Assembly (NCBI GenBank): GCA_009392095.1
Contig: VFHF01000121.1
Span: forward strand, 1-19,755
Direction: 5' to 3'
DNA from: SAR202 cluster bacterium
Lineage (GTDB): Bacteria; Chloroflexota; Dehalococcoidia; Lucifugimonadales; UBA3495
Length of the DNA: 19,755 bases
Part shown: positions 6,989 to 14,049 of the stretch, piece after piece
Numbering within the stretch: position 1 is the stretch's first letter
Layout: each line of letters opens with the position of its first letter
Notes under the pieces: model-generated
What the model was told of the DNA's origin: nothing
Seen by the model: the letters and a program-made list of their open reading frames with translations, nothing else
The model's database searches: none
Position numbers and translations under genes: made by a program

Positions 6989-7576
6989 CTATGAGGACCC
7001 CGCTTCAGCGGTTTCTTGGGTTTCGCCCTTCTCGACTTTGTCCCGCTTGGTCGGCGGTATCCAGTCAGTTTCCCGTTGGAATTTTCGGCCTATCTCCAGC
7101 AACGCCGGCAGATCCACCCGGTCGCCGTTGCGGGTGAAGGTGCTCATTTCATGCTCGTGGGACATCACGATCGCGTCGAAATTACACACCTCTACGCAAA
7201 TCCCGCATAGTATACACCGGTTAAGATTAATCTCGAACGTGTCTACGATCTTTCTACGAGTGCTTTTCCCTTCTCCGTGGAGAGGGTTATCCTTCATCAC
7301 CGACGACATACATTGAGTCGGGCACTGCCTGATGCAGACCATGCAGCTGGTACAGAACGGCTCGTTAGGGGCCCCATCATCCACCGACGCTCCGTCGCCT
7401 AAATCGCCATCCCATGTGAGAGCCGGGAAGCCCATGAACCGGTCTTTTACCGGGGTGGGTTCGCTGCGTTTTCCCATCAGGTTTCCGGTGTCCGGGTACT
7501 GGCGAGTCACCGGCGCGCGCAGGCCGTTGAATGTAGAGACCAAGGTCACGGCCAGACCCTTCAGACTGTTAAACAT
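6989..7576 (-). CDS. nuoI: NADH-quinone oxidoreductase subunit I (two 4Fe-4S clusters)
   Basis: The 195-residue ferredoxin-like subunit carries clusters N6a and N6b towards N2. The first motif is Cys75, Cys78, Cys81, Cys85-Pro and the second is Cys121, Cys124, Cys127, Cys131. The second is followed by Asn-Phe-Asp rather than proline. An amphipathic N-terminus (MFNSLKGLAVTLVSTFNGL) should lie on the membrane. About 40 residues between it and the first cluster are longer and more acidic than in the E. coli protein. The C-terminal 25 residues are charged. The ATG directly abuts the nuoH TAG (TAG|ATG) and has the strong ribosome-binding site GGAGGAG inside the nuoH end. In the absence of nuoE, F and G this subunit may be the electron entry point of the complex. 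Confidence 0.96.
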   Translation of the reverse strand: MFNSLKGLAVTLVSTFNGLRAPVTRQYPDTGNLMGKRSEPTPVKDRFMGFPALTWDGDLGDGASVDDGAPNEPFCTSCMVCIRQCPTQCMSSVMKDNPLHGEGKSTRRKIVDTFEINLNRCILCGICVEVCNFDAIVMSHEHEMSTFTRNGDRVDLPALLEIGRKFQRETDWIPPTKRDKVEKGETQETAEAGSS

Positions 7577-8743
7577 CTAGTCTCCTCCGGCTTGGGCCGA
7601 CGACTGGCTCTGCGCTTGTCTTTCGGCTTCCAATGCGGCTCGTCTGCCCCGGACCTCAGCCACCAATCGTGACGGTGCAGTCATTCGCTGGTAGATCAGG
7701 TAAGCGACCACCAAGAGACCGGCCGAGGACATGAGCGTAAGGGTCCAGGCGGGCCATTCGTAGAATTGGTACACGGCCGTCATCACGACCAACAGGAACG
7801 ACATCGGCACCATGACCTTCCAGGCAAAGGCCATCAGTTGGTCTATCCGCAGCCTGGGGAAGGTGCCGCGCACCCAGAAGATGACCATGATCACCAGATA
7901 GACCTTGAACAGGAACCATATGATCCCCCAGTCACCAGAGAGACCTGGGCCGGACCAACCGCCGAAGAACAAGATAACGGTCAGCGCCGCGATGGCGAAG
8001 GTGTTGATGTATTCAGCCAAAAAGAACACCGACCAGTGGGCGCCGCTATATTCGACGAAGGGGCCGCCCACAATCTCAGACTCGGCGAAATAGATGTCGA
8101 AGGGAGTCCTCCCAACCTCGGCCAGTCCGGCGATGAAGAAAATGACCAGGCCCAGGGGTTGCACAAGAAAGAAGATGTAGCTGTCCTGTTGATTGACTAT
8201 CTCTCGCAAGTCCAGCGACTGGGCCAGCATGGCAACGGAGATTGCCACCATGATGATTGGTATCTCGTAGCTGATCAGTTGAGCCGCCGCCCGCAGACCG
8301 CCGAGGGTGCCGTATTTGTTGGCTGAGCCCCAGCCGGCCAAGACCAATCCCAGAATCCCGACCACCGAGAAAGCGATGATGTAGAACAGCCCCAGGTCCA
8401 GGTTCTGTATCACCGCATTTTGAGTGCCGGGGATGGTCACCCAGATCATGAACGCCGAGACAACAACGATGATCGGCGCAACCCAGAAGATAGCCTTCTC
8501 AGATGAGCTGGGGATGATGTCCTCTTTGAGGATCAGTTTCAAGGCGTCGGCCATGGGCTGCAACAGCCCCATGGGGCCGGTGCGGGTTGGGCCTAAACGC
8601 AGCTGGAGCCGCCCCAGGAGTTTGCGTTCTAGCCAAGTCAATGAGAGCACCACGCCGGATAGGGCAGTGAACATGATGAACAGCCCAACCACCAACCAGA
8701 TAAAATTGGTCAGGCTTATCGCGAGAAGGATGGTGTCCGGCAT
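7577..8743 (-). CDS. nuoH: NADH-quinone oxidoreductase subunit H
   Basis: The 388-residue, eight-helix ND1 homologue forms much of the quinone channel and connects the hydrophilic and membrane arms. Signatures are LTWLERKLLGRLQLRLGPTR near the N-terminus and the acidic loop around EVGRTPFDIYFAESEIVGG. RGTFPRLRIDQLMAFAWKV near the C-terminus is a further match. The E. coli protein is about 325 residues, so this one has a longer C-terminal tail. That tail is rich in Ala, Gln and Glu (AEVRGRRAALEAERQAQSQS) and looks like a short helix in the cytoplasm. I chose the ATG at 8743, which shares its last A-T-G register with the nuoD TGA (TGATG). It is preceded by GAGGTGG. An upstream start at 8848 would overlap nuoD by over 100 bases and adds non-family sequence. 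Confidence 0.95.
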   Translation of the reverse strand: MPDTILLAISLTNFIWLVVGLFIMFTALSGVVLSLTWLERKLLGRLQLRLGPTRTGPMGLLQPMADALKLILKEDIIPSSSEKAIFWVAPIIVVVSAFMIWVTIPGTQNAVIQNLDLGLFYIIAFSVVGILGLVLAGWGSANKYGTLGGLRAAAQLISYEIPIIMVAISVAMLAQSLDLREIVNQQDSYIFFLVQPLGLVIFFIAGLAEVGRTPFDIYFAESEIVGGPFVEYSGAHWSVFFLAEYINTFAIAALTVILFFGGWSGPGLSGDWGIIWFLFKVYLVIMVIFWVRGTFPRLRIDQLMAFAWKVMVPMSFLLVVMTAVYQFYEWPAWTLTLMSSAGLLVVAYLIYQRMTAPSRLVAEVRGRRAALEAERQAQSQSSAQAGGD

Positions 8744-9906
8744 CAGCGATCCACCTCGCCCAGAACGATGTCCAGCGCGCCCAGAATAACTACGGAATCG
8801 GCTATCCAGGCGTCTTTCAGCATGTGTTTCAAGGACGAAAGGTTGCAAAACGATGGCGGGCGCACTTTGACCCGGTAGGGCCGGTCGGCTCCGTCGCTAA
8901 CCAGGTAAACGCCAATCTCTCCCCGGGGGTTCTCGCCCCTTACGTAGACCTCGCCGGCGGGCGGGCGGATCAAGCGGCGGCCCAAGGAAGATACGACTTC
9001 TCCGTCAGGGAGTTGGTCCAACGCCTGCTCGATGATACGCACCGATTGATAGACCTCTTGGACACGCAGGTAGTACCGGTCCCAGCAGTCGCCATCCAGC
9101 CCTATGGGAACGTCGAAATCGAACCGGTCGTAGACCGAATACGGCACGGCCTTGCGCAGGTCGTAATCAACGCCCGATGCTCTTAGGCAAGGCCCGGTCA
9201 GCCCATAGTCGATGGCGTCTTCAGCAGTCATCACCGCGATGTTCTTCAGGCGAGCGAGAAAAATCTCGTTAAAGCTGAGGAGTTTGTCGGATTCTTCGGT
9301 GTCCTTCTTCACCAGGTCCAGCACTTCCCGAACTTCCGCCACGAAGTTCTCGGGAACGTCCTCTTTAAGGCCGCCGATGCGGAAATAGTTGTGCATCATG
9401 CGTGCTCCGGAGACCGACTCAAAAAGTCCCTGAATCCGCTCTCGTCCGCGGAAACAGAACATGGAGGGGGTCATGGCCCCGGCGTCCAGCCCCATTGTGG
9501 CGATGAACAGCATATGGCTGGCGATGCGGTTGAGCTCGCAGAGGATCACCCGGATGTACTCAGAGCGTTCCGATACCTCCAATCCCATGAGTTTCTCGAC
9601 CGCCCGGCAGTAGACCTGTTCGTTGTTGAAGTTGGCTATGTAATCCATGCGGTCGAACAGGGTGATTACTTGGTGATACTGCTCGCCTTCGCAAAGTTTT
9701 TCCGAGCCCCTGTGCAGGTAGCCAATATGGGGCACCACGTCAACAATCTTCTCACCGTCCACCCACAGCACCATGCGGAACACGCCATGGGTTGAGGGAT
9801 GCTGCGGCCCCATATTCAGCAGCATCTCTACCGGTTCGGCGTTCGGAACTATGTTTCTCGTTGGCTGAATCGTGCCTGGTTGGGTCGAATCTGAAGTTTG
9901 CGTCAT
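8743..9906 (-). CDS. nuoD: NADH-quinone oxidoreductase subunit D
   Basis: The 387-residue, 49-kDa-type subunit is related to the large subunit of NiFe hydrogenases and forms the quinone-binding site with NuoB. Clear signatures are NMGPQHPSTHGVFRMVLWVD with the quinone-site histidine, PHIGYLHRGSEKLCE, and DRMDYIANFNNE with the quinone-site tyrosine. LCELNRIASHMLFIATMGLD and the C-terminal SVVILGALDIVLGEVDR are also typical. Nickel-ligating cysteines of hydrogenases are absent, as expected. NuoC and NuoD are separate genes, not fused. The ATG lies two bases after the stop of the second HicB-like gene, with no ribosome-binding site of its own, suggesting coupling to that gene. Confidence 0.97.
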   Translation of the reverse strand: MTQTSDSTQPGTIQPTRNIVPNAEPVEMLLNMGPQHPSTHGVFRMVLWVDGEKIVDVVPHIGYLHRGSEKLCEGEQYHQVITLFDRMDYIANFNNEQVYCRAVEKLMGLEVSERSEYIRVILCELNRIASHMLFIATMGLDAGAMTPSMFCFRGRERIQGLFESVSGARMMHNYFRIGGLKEDVPENFVAEVREVLDLVKKDTEESDKLLSFNEIFLARLKNIAVMTAEDAIDYGLTGPCLRASGVDYDLRKAVPYSVYDRFDFDVPIGLDGDCWDRYYLRVQEVYQSVRIIEQALDQLPDGEVVSSLGRRLIRPPAGEVYVRGENPRGEIGVYLVSDGADRPYRVKVRPPSFCNLSSLKHMLKDAWIADSVVILGALDIVLGEVDR

Positions 9907-9908
9907 AT

Positions 9909-10259
9909 CTAGTTGGTGGCCGGATCGAAGTCTTGTTCGGAGGGAGTCCCTATGAACCTGATCTTTGGCTCCGAAGGCGGTTCAACCTCGCTGCTCATCC
10001 AAACCTCATCGTTGAAATAGAACCCGGCTTCGATCACGGTCTCTTCGAGCACTTCCAGTTTTTCGCAGTCTTCCAGGTATTCCGACACCTGGCGCCGGAG
10101 CATGTTTTTCGCTTCCTCAACCGTGTCACCAAACCCGGTAATCAGCAGCTCGGGACATAGCGCTTCATATCCGGCGCCGACCGGAGTCACTTCGATCCGG
10201 TAGACCACCCGGTCGAAGGGTGTTTGTTTGGCTGATTTCGATTTTTTCGCCAAAGTCAT
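9909..10259 (-). CDS. HicB-like domain protein (second of a pair in the nuo operon)
   Basis: The 116-residue protein has the HicB-type partial RNase H fold: strand YRIEVTPVGAGYEALCPEL, the turn ITGFGDTVEEAKNMLRRQ, then a helix. The motif Y-A-x-C-P-E-L...G-D-T-V-E-E-A is characteristic of HicB antitoxins and of stand-alone HicB-like proteins. The last ~45 residues (ending SEQDFDPATN) do not show a recognisable ribbon-helix-helix or HTH DNA-binding tail. The start overlaps the preceding HicB-like gene by four bases (ATGA), and nuoD follows after two bases. No HicA toxin, a small double-stranded-RNA-binding-like protein, is found next to it. A classical toxin-antitoxin role is therefore unlikely; the function is unknown. 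Confidence 0.75.
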   Translation of the reverse strand: MTLAKKSKSAKQTPFDRVVYRIEVTPVGAGYEALCPELLITGFGDTVEEAKNMLRRQVSEYLEDCEKLEVLEETVIEAGFYFNDEVWMSSEVEPPSEPKIRFIGTPSEQDFDPATN

Positions 10260-10525
10260 TCTCCGTCCGAAGATAATGCCGCCTCGGCAAATTCCAGTTG
10301 CAGTTCGGTCTCTTCATCAACGCCAGGATAACCGGCGTCGGCCAGAACGCTGCTAAGAGTGTCGGTACCGTCGTGGGACTCGATCCAGGCTCGGACGATT
10401 TGAATCAGTTCCTCTTGGGCAGCTTCGAGGGTCTCGCCTTCGCTTACCAAACCGAGGTCGTCTAATCGGACAACGTATCTGTCATCTTCCGTGTTGATCT
10501 GGGCTGTCAGGAGCACCGTCTCCAT
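10256..10525 (-). CDS. HicB-like domain protein (first of a pair in the nuo operon)
   Basis: The 89-residue acidic protein begins with the HicB-type strand-turn-helix: VLLTAQINTEDDRYVVRLDD, then G-L-V-S-E-G-E-T-L-E-A-A, then a helix. The G-E/D-T-x-E-x-A turn is the recognisable part. The tail (SSVLADAGYPGVDEETELQ) is acidic and shows no DNA-binding motif. The ATG is six bases after the nuoC stop, with AGGAG eleven bases upstream. It overlaps the next HicB-like gene as ATGA. The two proteins share the fold but little identity, so they may form a heterodimer or be old duplicates. The call is by motif only. Confidence 0.7.
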   Translation of the reverse strand: METVLLTAQINTEDDRYVVRLDDLGLVSEGETLEAAQEELIQIVRAWIESHDGTDTLSSVLADAGYPGVDEETELQLEFAEAALSSDGE

Positions 10526-10531
10526 ATTCTT

Positions 10532-11119
10532 TTAAAACTCCTGGTATTCATTGAAAGGAAATTCCTTGCGCCCTGGAAACCCCTCGAAACCCTCATAAAG
10601 GAGCAGGGGTGACATGTCAGGATGGCCGTCAAAGCTAACTCCAAACAAGTCATGGGCTTCCCGTTCGTACCAATCGGCCGCCCGCCAAACGGATGTGACG
10701 GATGGCACAGTGGTGTCCAAATAGGGGACGGTGGTCCGCAAAACAAGCGTGCGTTCTGGTTTCAAGGACTGCAGTATGTAGACCATCTGAAAATATTCCG
10801 AGTAGTCGACACAAGCCAAGCAGAGTAGCATCTCGGTTGCGGTCCGCGGGTCTTCTTTGATCAGACGGCAGGCCTCGAGCGTGTGTTCTTTACTGATGCT
10901 TACCTGGGGGATGTCGTCCAATGCGCCTCCCTCGGGGAAGAAATCCTTGAGAACATCCAGAGAAACGTCAAGTAGCGCGATTCCCGACGAGGTCAGGTTC
11001 GCCAGTGGGTCTACAACAGGCTCTTCTTCGCCATGACCTGCAGGTTTTGAAGTAGCAGCGGACTCGGGAGAGTCAACAGGCTCAGAAGCAGCTTCTTGAT
11101 TCTCTCCGCTACCTGCCAC
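10532..11119 (-). CDS. nuoC: NADH-quinone oxidoreductase subunit C
   Basis: The 195-residue, 30-kDa-type subunit of the quinone module contacts NuoD. The conserved C-terminal segment is present: VWRAADWYEREAHDLFGVSF, then HPDMSPLLL and the terminal GRKEFPFNEY. The first ~40 residues are unlike the family: a flexible stretch rich in Ser, Glu, Pro and Ala, likely disordered. The start is a GTG that shares one base with the nuoB stop (TAGTG). A later internal start cannot be excluded, because the extra N-terminus is poorly conserved in type, but the frame is open from the overlap. It is followed after six bases by the HicB-like pair instead of directly by nuoD. Confidence 0.93.
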   Translation of the reverse strand: MAGSGENQEAASEPVDSPESAATSKPAGHGEEEPVVDPLANLTSSGIALLDVSLDVLKDFFPEGGALDDIPQVSISKEHTLEACRLIKEDPRTATEMLLCLACVDYSEYFQMVYILQSLKPERTLVLRTTVPYLDTTVPSVTSVWRAADWYEREAHDLFGVSFDGHPDMSPLLLYEGFEGFPGRKEFPFNEYQEF

Positions 11120-11640
11120 TATTTTCCGGCGTCCCGCATTATTTTTTCTTGAAGCTTAATGATGCCGTACAACAAGGCTTCTGGGCGCGGTGGACAGCCT
11201 GGAACATAGACGTCAACGGGAACGATGTGATCCACACCCATGACTACGGAGTAAGACCGGTAATAAGGCCCGCCGTTGGTGGCGCAGCTACCCATGGCTA
11301 TCACCCACTTGGGTTCGGGCATCTGGTCGTATAGCAGGCGGATGGGGTCGGCCATCTTTTTGACCACTGTGCCCGATACGATCATCACGTCAGCCTGTCG
11401 GGGCGAAGGCCAGGTGACCACGCCAAAGCGGTCGAAGTCATAGTGGGCCATATAAGTGGACATCATCTCAATAGCGCAGCAAGCCAAGCCGAAGGATAGT
11501 GTCCAGAGCGATGACTTTCTGGCCATGGCAAACAGTTGGTCGGTTGAGGCGGTGATGATCCCGGGCAGCTTTCCGCCCATGGCCTGATCATACAAACTAG
11601 GACCAGGCTGGTTGCCCGGTCCCACGATTATTTCTGCCAT
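11119..11640 (-). CDS. nuoB: NADH-quinone oxidoreductase subunit B (cluster N2)
   Basis: The 173-residue PSST-type subunit holds the terminal 4Fe-4S cluster N2, which passes electrons to quinone. The four ligands are visible: the tandem Cys54-Cys55 in SFGLACCAIEMM, Cys119 in AMGSCATNGGPYY and Cys149 in YVPGCPPRPEALLYG. I chose the ATG at 11640 because it has the strong ribosome-binding site AAAGGAG seven bases upstream and gives a normal N-terminus. The frame stays open to 11766, but that part lies inside nuoA and is not family-like. The gene overlaps the end of nuoA by 13 bases and its stop overlaps the nuoC start. Confidence 0.97.
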   Translation of the reverse strand: MAEIIVGPGNQPGPSLYDQAMGGKLPGIITASTDQLFAMARKSSLWTLSFGLACCAIEMMSTYMAHYDFDRFGVVTWPSPRQADVMIVSGTVVKKMADPIRLLYDQMPEPKWVIAMGSCATNGGPYYRSYSVVMGVDHIVPVDVYVPGCPPRPEALLYGIIKLQEKIMRDAGK

Positions 11641-12032
11641 TCCAACACTCCTTTCTTCCAGGCGTAAATGATGGCGAAAAAGAGCACACCCAAGAACATC
11701 ATCATGGCGTAGAAGGGAAGCACATTGGCCTGATTCACCTTCTCCTGCATGAAGATAACGGCCCATGGAAAAAGGAAGACCGCCTCAACATCGAAGATCA
11801 GGAACAGAATGGCGAAGATATAGAACCTGACGTTGATGTTGGACCAGGTATAGGGCGTAGGAGGAATACCACATTCGTAGGTGGTTAGTTTGGCCTCTGA
11901 ATAGCGCCGGGCCGAGAGGAACCGGGAGGCGGAGAACATCCCGCCGATAGCCATAGCCGCAACTACCGCGGACAATGCCACCGCGGTCCAGTTCTGAGTG
12001 AACAGTTCAGCGCTAAATGTTTCGAGATTCAT
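11628..12032 (-). CDS. nuoA: NADH-quinone oxidoreductase subunit A
   Basis: The 134-residue, three-helix ND3 homologue lies at the junction of the membrane and peripheral arms. The family's loop is recognisable: KLTTYECGIPPTPYTW contains the exposed cysteine known in other species for the active/deactive transition. The second helix segment, RFYIFAILFLIFDVEAVFLFPWAV, carries the conserved membrane acidic residues. The first gene of the operon, it starts at an ATG about 78 bases after the promoter. The upstream sequence TTTCCCCGACG is not a good ribosome-binding site, so it may be translated from a weak site. Confidence 0.96.
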   Translation of the reverse strand: MNLETFSAELFTQNWTAVALSAVVAAMAIGGMFSASRFLSARRYSEAKLTTYECGIPPTPYTWSNINVRFYIFAILFLIFDVEAVFLFPWAVIFMQEKVNQANVLPFYAMMMFLGVLFFAIIYAWKKGVLEWQK

Positions 12033-12109
12033 CGTCGGGGAAATACAGACCGCCGCAGTACAGATGGGGGGTCGGTGAGTTGGTTAACTTAGACTCGATT
12101 TGCGCCCGA

Positions 12110-12139
12110 AATATACCATCGGCGGGCGAACAGTGTCAA
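12110..12139 (-). promoter_or_regulatory. Sigma70-type promoter of the nuo operon
   Basis: On the minus strand TTGACA (12134-12139) and TATATT (12110-12115) are separated by 18 bp, very close to the consensus. The nuoA start lies about 78 bp from the -10, leaving a leader of roughly 70 nt. The promoter lies between the stop of the CinA/NadD-like gene and nuoA, so the operon has its own start of transcription. Confidence 0.8.
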
Positions 12140-12168
12140 CGAAATTCGCTGCCTGGACAGGACAAAAA

Positions 12169-13305
12169 TCAGTTGCCTCCCATCGCCCTGAGTTGGGTTG
12201 AAGAGATGTCTTCCCGAAACTGTCTTTCCGGAATACCCTGAAACAGCCCCTCCAATCCTTCAGGAATGGGAACGTCGCTAAGGGTTTTGTATGCTCCTTG
12301 GTCTTCCCGCCCGGCCACGAGAAACCTGACCCCAGCGGCTAACATCTCCGCCAGAGCCATCATCATGGCATCCCGGTCGTCGCCGTAATAACGCTGGGCC
12401 ACCAACCGAATAGCGGTGTCCCACCCCACAACAAAAGTTCGCCCTGGGAACAGCCTGGCCTTCTTGAAGAATGTCTCGGCCCTGGTCAATACGGCCGTCT
12501 CTCCGGCCGTGAATTGGGCCAACCTTTTCAGAATCTCTGATTCTTCCAGATCCGGTTTGTCCACGTTGGTTACCGACAGTTCGAATCCTACTTCGGAACC
12601 CGAAATATTCGCGGCGATCTGAGCGAGGCCGTGGTGGCCCTGATGTAGAGGGCTAAACGAGCCCGGAAGCAACGTGCCTGGAACCTCACCTTCCACAATC
12701 ATCTTTCCGGCGCGAACTACGACCCAAGCCGCGTCTCCTAATACTAGTTGTTCCAATGGAGCGGGGTGTTCGGTTCGTTCAATTTCGAGGTTGTCTCCGG
12801 GAGTCAGCTTAAGCTCCAAGTCGGAATCCAAACCTGAAAGCAGCATCAGTGCATAGACCAAAAGGCGGCTGACCAGTTCTTCTTCGCCCGCCCGGTCTCG
12901 CAGGCCCTTGTGGAGATTCAATGAGTACAGAGTGTTGCCCTGTTGGTCCCAAGCCGAGACGTACGCCCGGTGTTCGCCGCGTTTCGGGCGGTCGGTGGCG
13001 ATGGTGGCGGCGCATGCCAATCCCACCGGAGGCGAGTCGTCCTCTAGCTGGACCTTGGCTTTGCGAAAGGCGGCCTTGGCCATGTCCTTGGCGGTCTGGG
13101 CCGACGCCGATTGCTCCGGCTCGAATCCCAAGAATGCGTTCATGGATTCGCGGCCATAGGGCACCAGGGCCTCCAGAATCGTTCGGGAGGCGCCGGCCAC
13201 GCCCAATAACCAGGCCACGGCTTGGGTGCCGGCCCCCGAAACCGCCAGGACGGTTTTGTGGGGAGTGACGTGAATCTTTTCTATGTGTGGACGGATTTCT
13301 TCCAT
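12169..13305 (-). CDS. Fusion of CinA/PncC-like domain and NadD-type nucleotidyltransferase
   Basis: The 378-residue protein has two parts. Residues ~15-160 resemble the CinA C-terminal (PncC, nicotinamide-nucleotide amidase) fold, including VSGAGTQAVAWLLGVAGASR, then Y-G-R-E-S-M-x-x-F-L-G and a later segment ending AYVSAW. The usual E-S-C/T-T-G-G catalytic loop reads SGAGT, so activity is doubtful. Residues ~208-378 are a nucleotidylyltransferase with PGSFSPLHQGH (HxGH at 221-224) and ISSTQLR (367-373), the two ATP-binding motifs of the NadD/CoaD class. In known pathways PncC turns NMN into NaMN and NadD adenylates NaMN, so a fusion would join consecutive NAD salvage steps; this is inference. 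The ATG at 13305 has no strong ribosome-binding site. A stand-alone unit, it ends just upstream of the nuo promoter. Confidence 0.75.
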   Translation of the reverse strand: MEEIRPHIEKIHVTPHKTVLAVSGAGTQAVAWLLGVAGASRTILEALVPYGRESMNAFLGFEPEQSASAQTAKDMAKAAFRKAKVQLEDDSPPVGLACAATIATDRPKRGEHRAYVSAWDQQGNTLYSLNLHKGLRDRAGEEELVSRLLVYALMLLSGLDSDLELKLTPGDNLEIERTEHPAPLEQLVLGDAAWVVVRAGKMIVEGEVPGTLLPGSFSPLHQGHHGLAQIAANISGSEVGFELSVTNVDKPDLEESEILKRLAQFTAGETAVLTRAETFFKKARLFPGRTFVVGWDTAIRLVAQRYYGDDRDAMMMALAEMLAAGVRFLVAGREDQGAYKTLSDVPIPEGLEGLFQGIPERQFREDISSTQLRAMGGN

Positions 13306-13317
13306 GTTTGAGGGATA

Positions 13318-13357
13318 CTCTCATCCTAACCTTCTCTCGTGCGCTGGAGAAGGAACT
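13318..13357. repeat. REP-like intergenic palindrome
   Basis: Seven-base perfect arms CCTTCTC (13330-13336) and GAGAAGG (13347-13353) around a 10-nt loop are preceded by CTCATCCTAA and followed by AACT. This layout is typical of the short repetitive extragenic palindromes scattered in many genomes. No second copy was seen in the window, and there is no T run, so a plain terminator is less likely. It sits between the flavin-reductase-like gene and the CinA/NadD fusion. Confidence 0.45.
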
Positions 13358-13369
13358 AAGTGTTTCCTC

Positions 13370-13948
13370 TTATTTAGGCTGCCAGGGAGTGTGGCTAATC
13401 TTGCCCATTGTGGCTCGAGATGTTGTTATCTCGGACGACTGTTTGGCCTCCCAGCGGTCCAGCCATTCCCGAGGTAGTTCCCGCCGAGCGTCGCGCCACC
13501 AGAGCGGGTCGCCTTGTGCCAACGTCTTGCCATCCAATACATCGGCCAGGAAACAGGTCATATCTCCGCCGTCCATGGCGTTGATCACCCGGCAGTCCAG
13601 GTACCCGAAGCAGTCGGTCAACAAATGGGAGCCAGACGAACCGGCTTTAGTCCCAACACCTGCCAATTTGTCCCTTTCGCGGCCCGATACCAAGCCGAAA
13701 TCTCCGATGAGATCCAGTTGATCCGGCCTCAGGAAATTCAGGGCAAACGCGCCGCTAGACAGCACCATATCGTGACTGAGGTTGGTTTTGTAGAGTTGAA
13801 CAACCACCCTTGGACGTTCTGGGACTATGGATGCGGCGGCGATGGCCACCGCGATCTGCACATTGTCCCTGCCCTGCCAATGGCTGGTGACCGCCGCCAG
13901 GGGCGACCAGAGCCTACCCATGATCGGCGCTACATCGGCATATTCCAT
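13370..13948 (-). CDS. Flavin reductase-like (FMN-binding split barrel) protein
   Basis: The 192-residue protein matches the flavin-reductase-like split-barrel family. It begins MEYADVAPIMGRLWSPLAAV, followed by the substrate-side strand around RPRVVVQLYKTNLSHDMVL and FALNFLRPDQ. GLVSGRERDKLAG and a later strand LDCRVINAMDGGDMTCFLADV also fit. Such proteins bind FMN and reduce flavins or act as partners of oxygenases; the exact substrate is not clear. I chose the ATG at 13948, which has GGCGGGAAG six bases upstream and lies downstream of a good promoter. The frame extends upstream to 14023, but that start would lie before the predicted transcription start. It is transcribed apart from the CinA/NadD gene, with a REP-like palindrome between. 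Confidence 0.75.
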   Translation of the reverse strand: MEYADVAPIMGRLWSPLAAVTSHWQGRDNVQIAVAIAAASIVPERPRVVVQLYKTNLSHDMVLSSGAFALNFLRPDQLDLIGDFGLVSGRERDKLAGVGTKAGSSGSHLLTDCFGYLDCRVINAMDGGDMTCFLADVLDGKTLAQGDPLWWRDARRELPREWLDRWEAKQSSEITTSRATMGKISHTPWQPK

Positions 13949-13989
13949 GCTGTTCTTCCCGCCTTGTTCAGCCTCCATTCGGCCCGGAA

Positions 13990-14019
13990 AGTGTAGCACT
14001 CGAACTTGTTTGCCACCAA
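13990..14019 (-). promoter_or_regulatory. Promoter of the flavin-reductase-like gene
   Basis: On the minus strand TTGGTG (14014-14019) and TACACT (13990-13995) are 18 bp apart. A TG one base before the -10 gives an extended -10. The expected transcription start is near 13983, about 35 bases before the chosen ATG. Confidence 0.55.
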
Positions 14020-14049
14020 GCATCGGTTGAACACGCCCGCTGTGCGGAC

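Noticed and set aside
7766..8326. A 186-codon plus-strand frame opposite nuoH
   Set aside because: Antisense shadow of a clear membrane protein gene; the translation is His/Asp/Gln-rich and resembles no protein.
8744..8848. Upstream extension of nuoH to 8848
   Set aside because: It would overlap nuoD by over 100 bases and adds an Arg-rich stretch absent from the family; the ATG at 8743 overlaps the nuoD stop and has GAGGTGG upstream.
9909..10525. HicAB toxin-antitoxin module
   Set aside because: Both proteins look HicB-like; no HicA-type toxin frame was found on either side or strand.
11641..11766. Upstream extension of nuoB to 11766
   Set aside because: It lies within nuoA, is not NuoB-like, and the ATG at 11640 has a strong AAAGGAG site.
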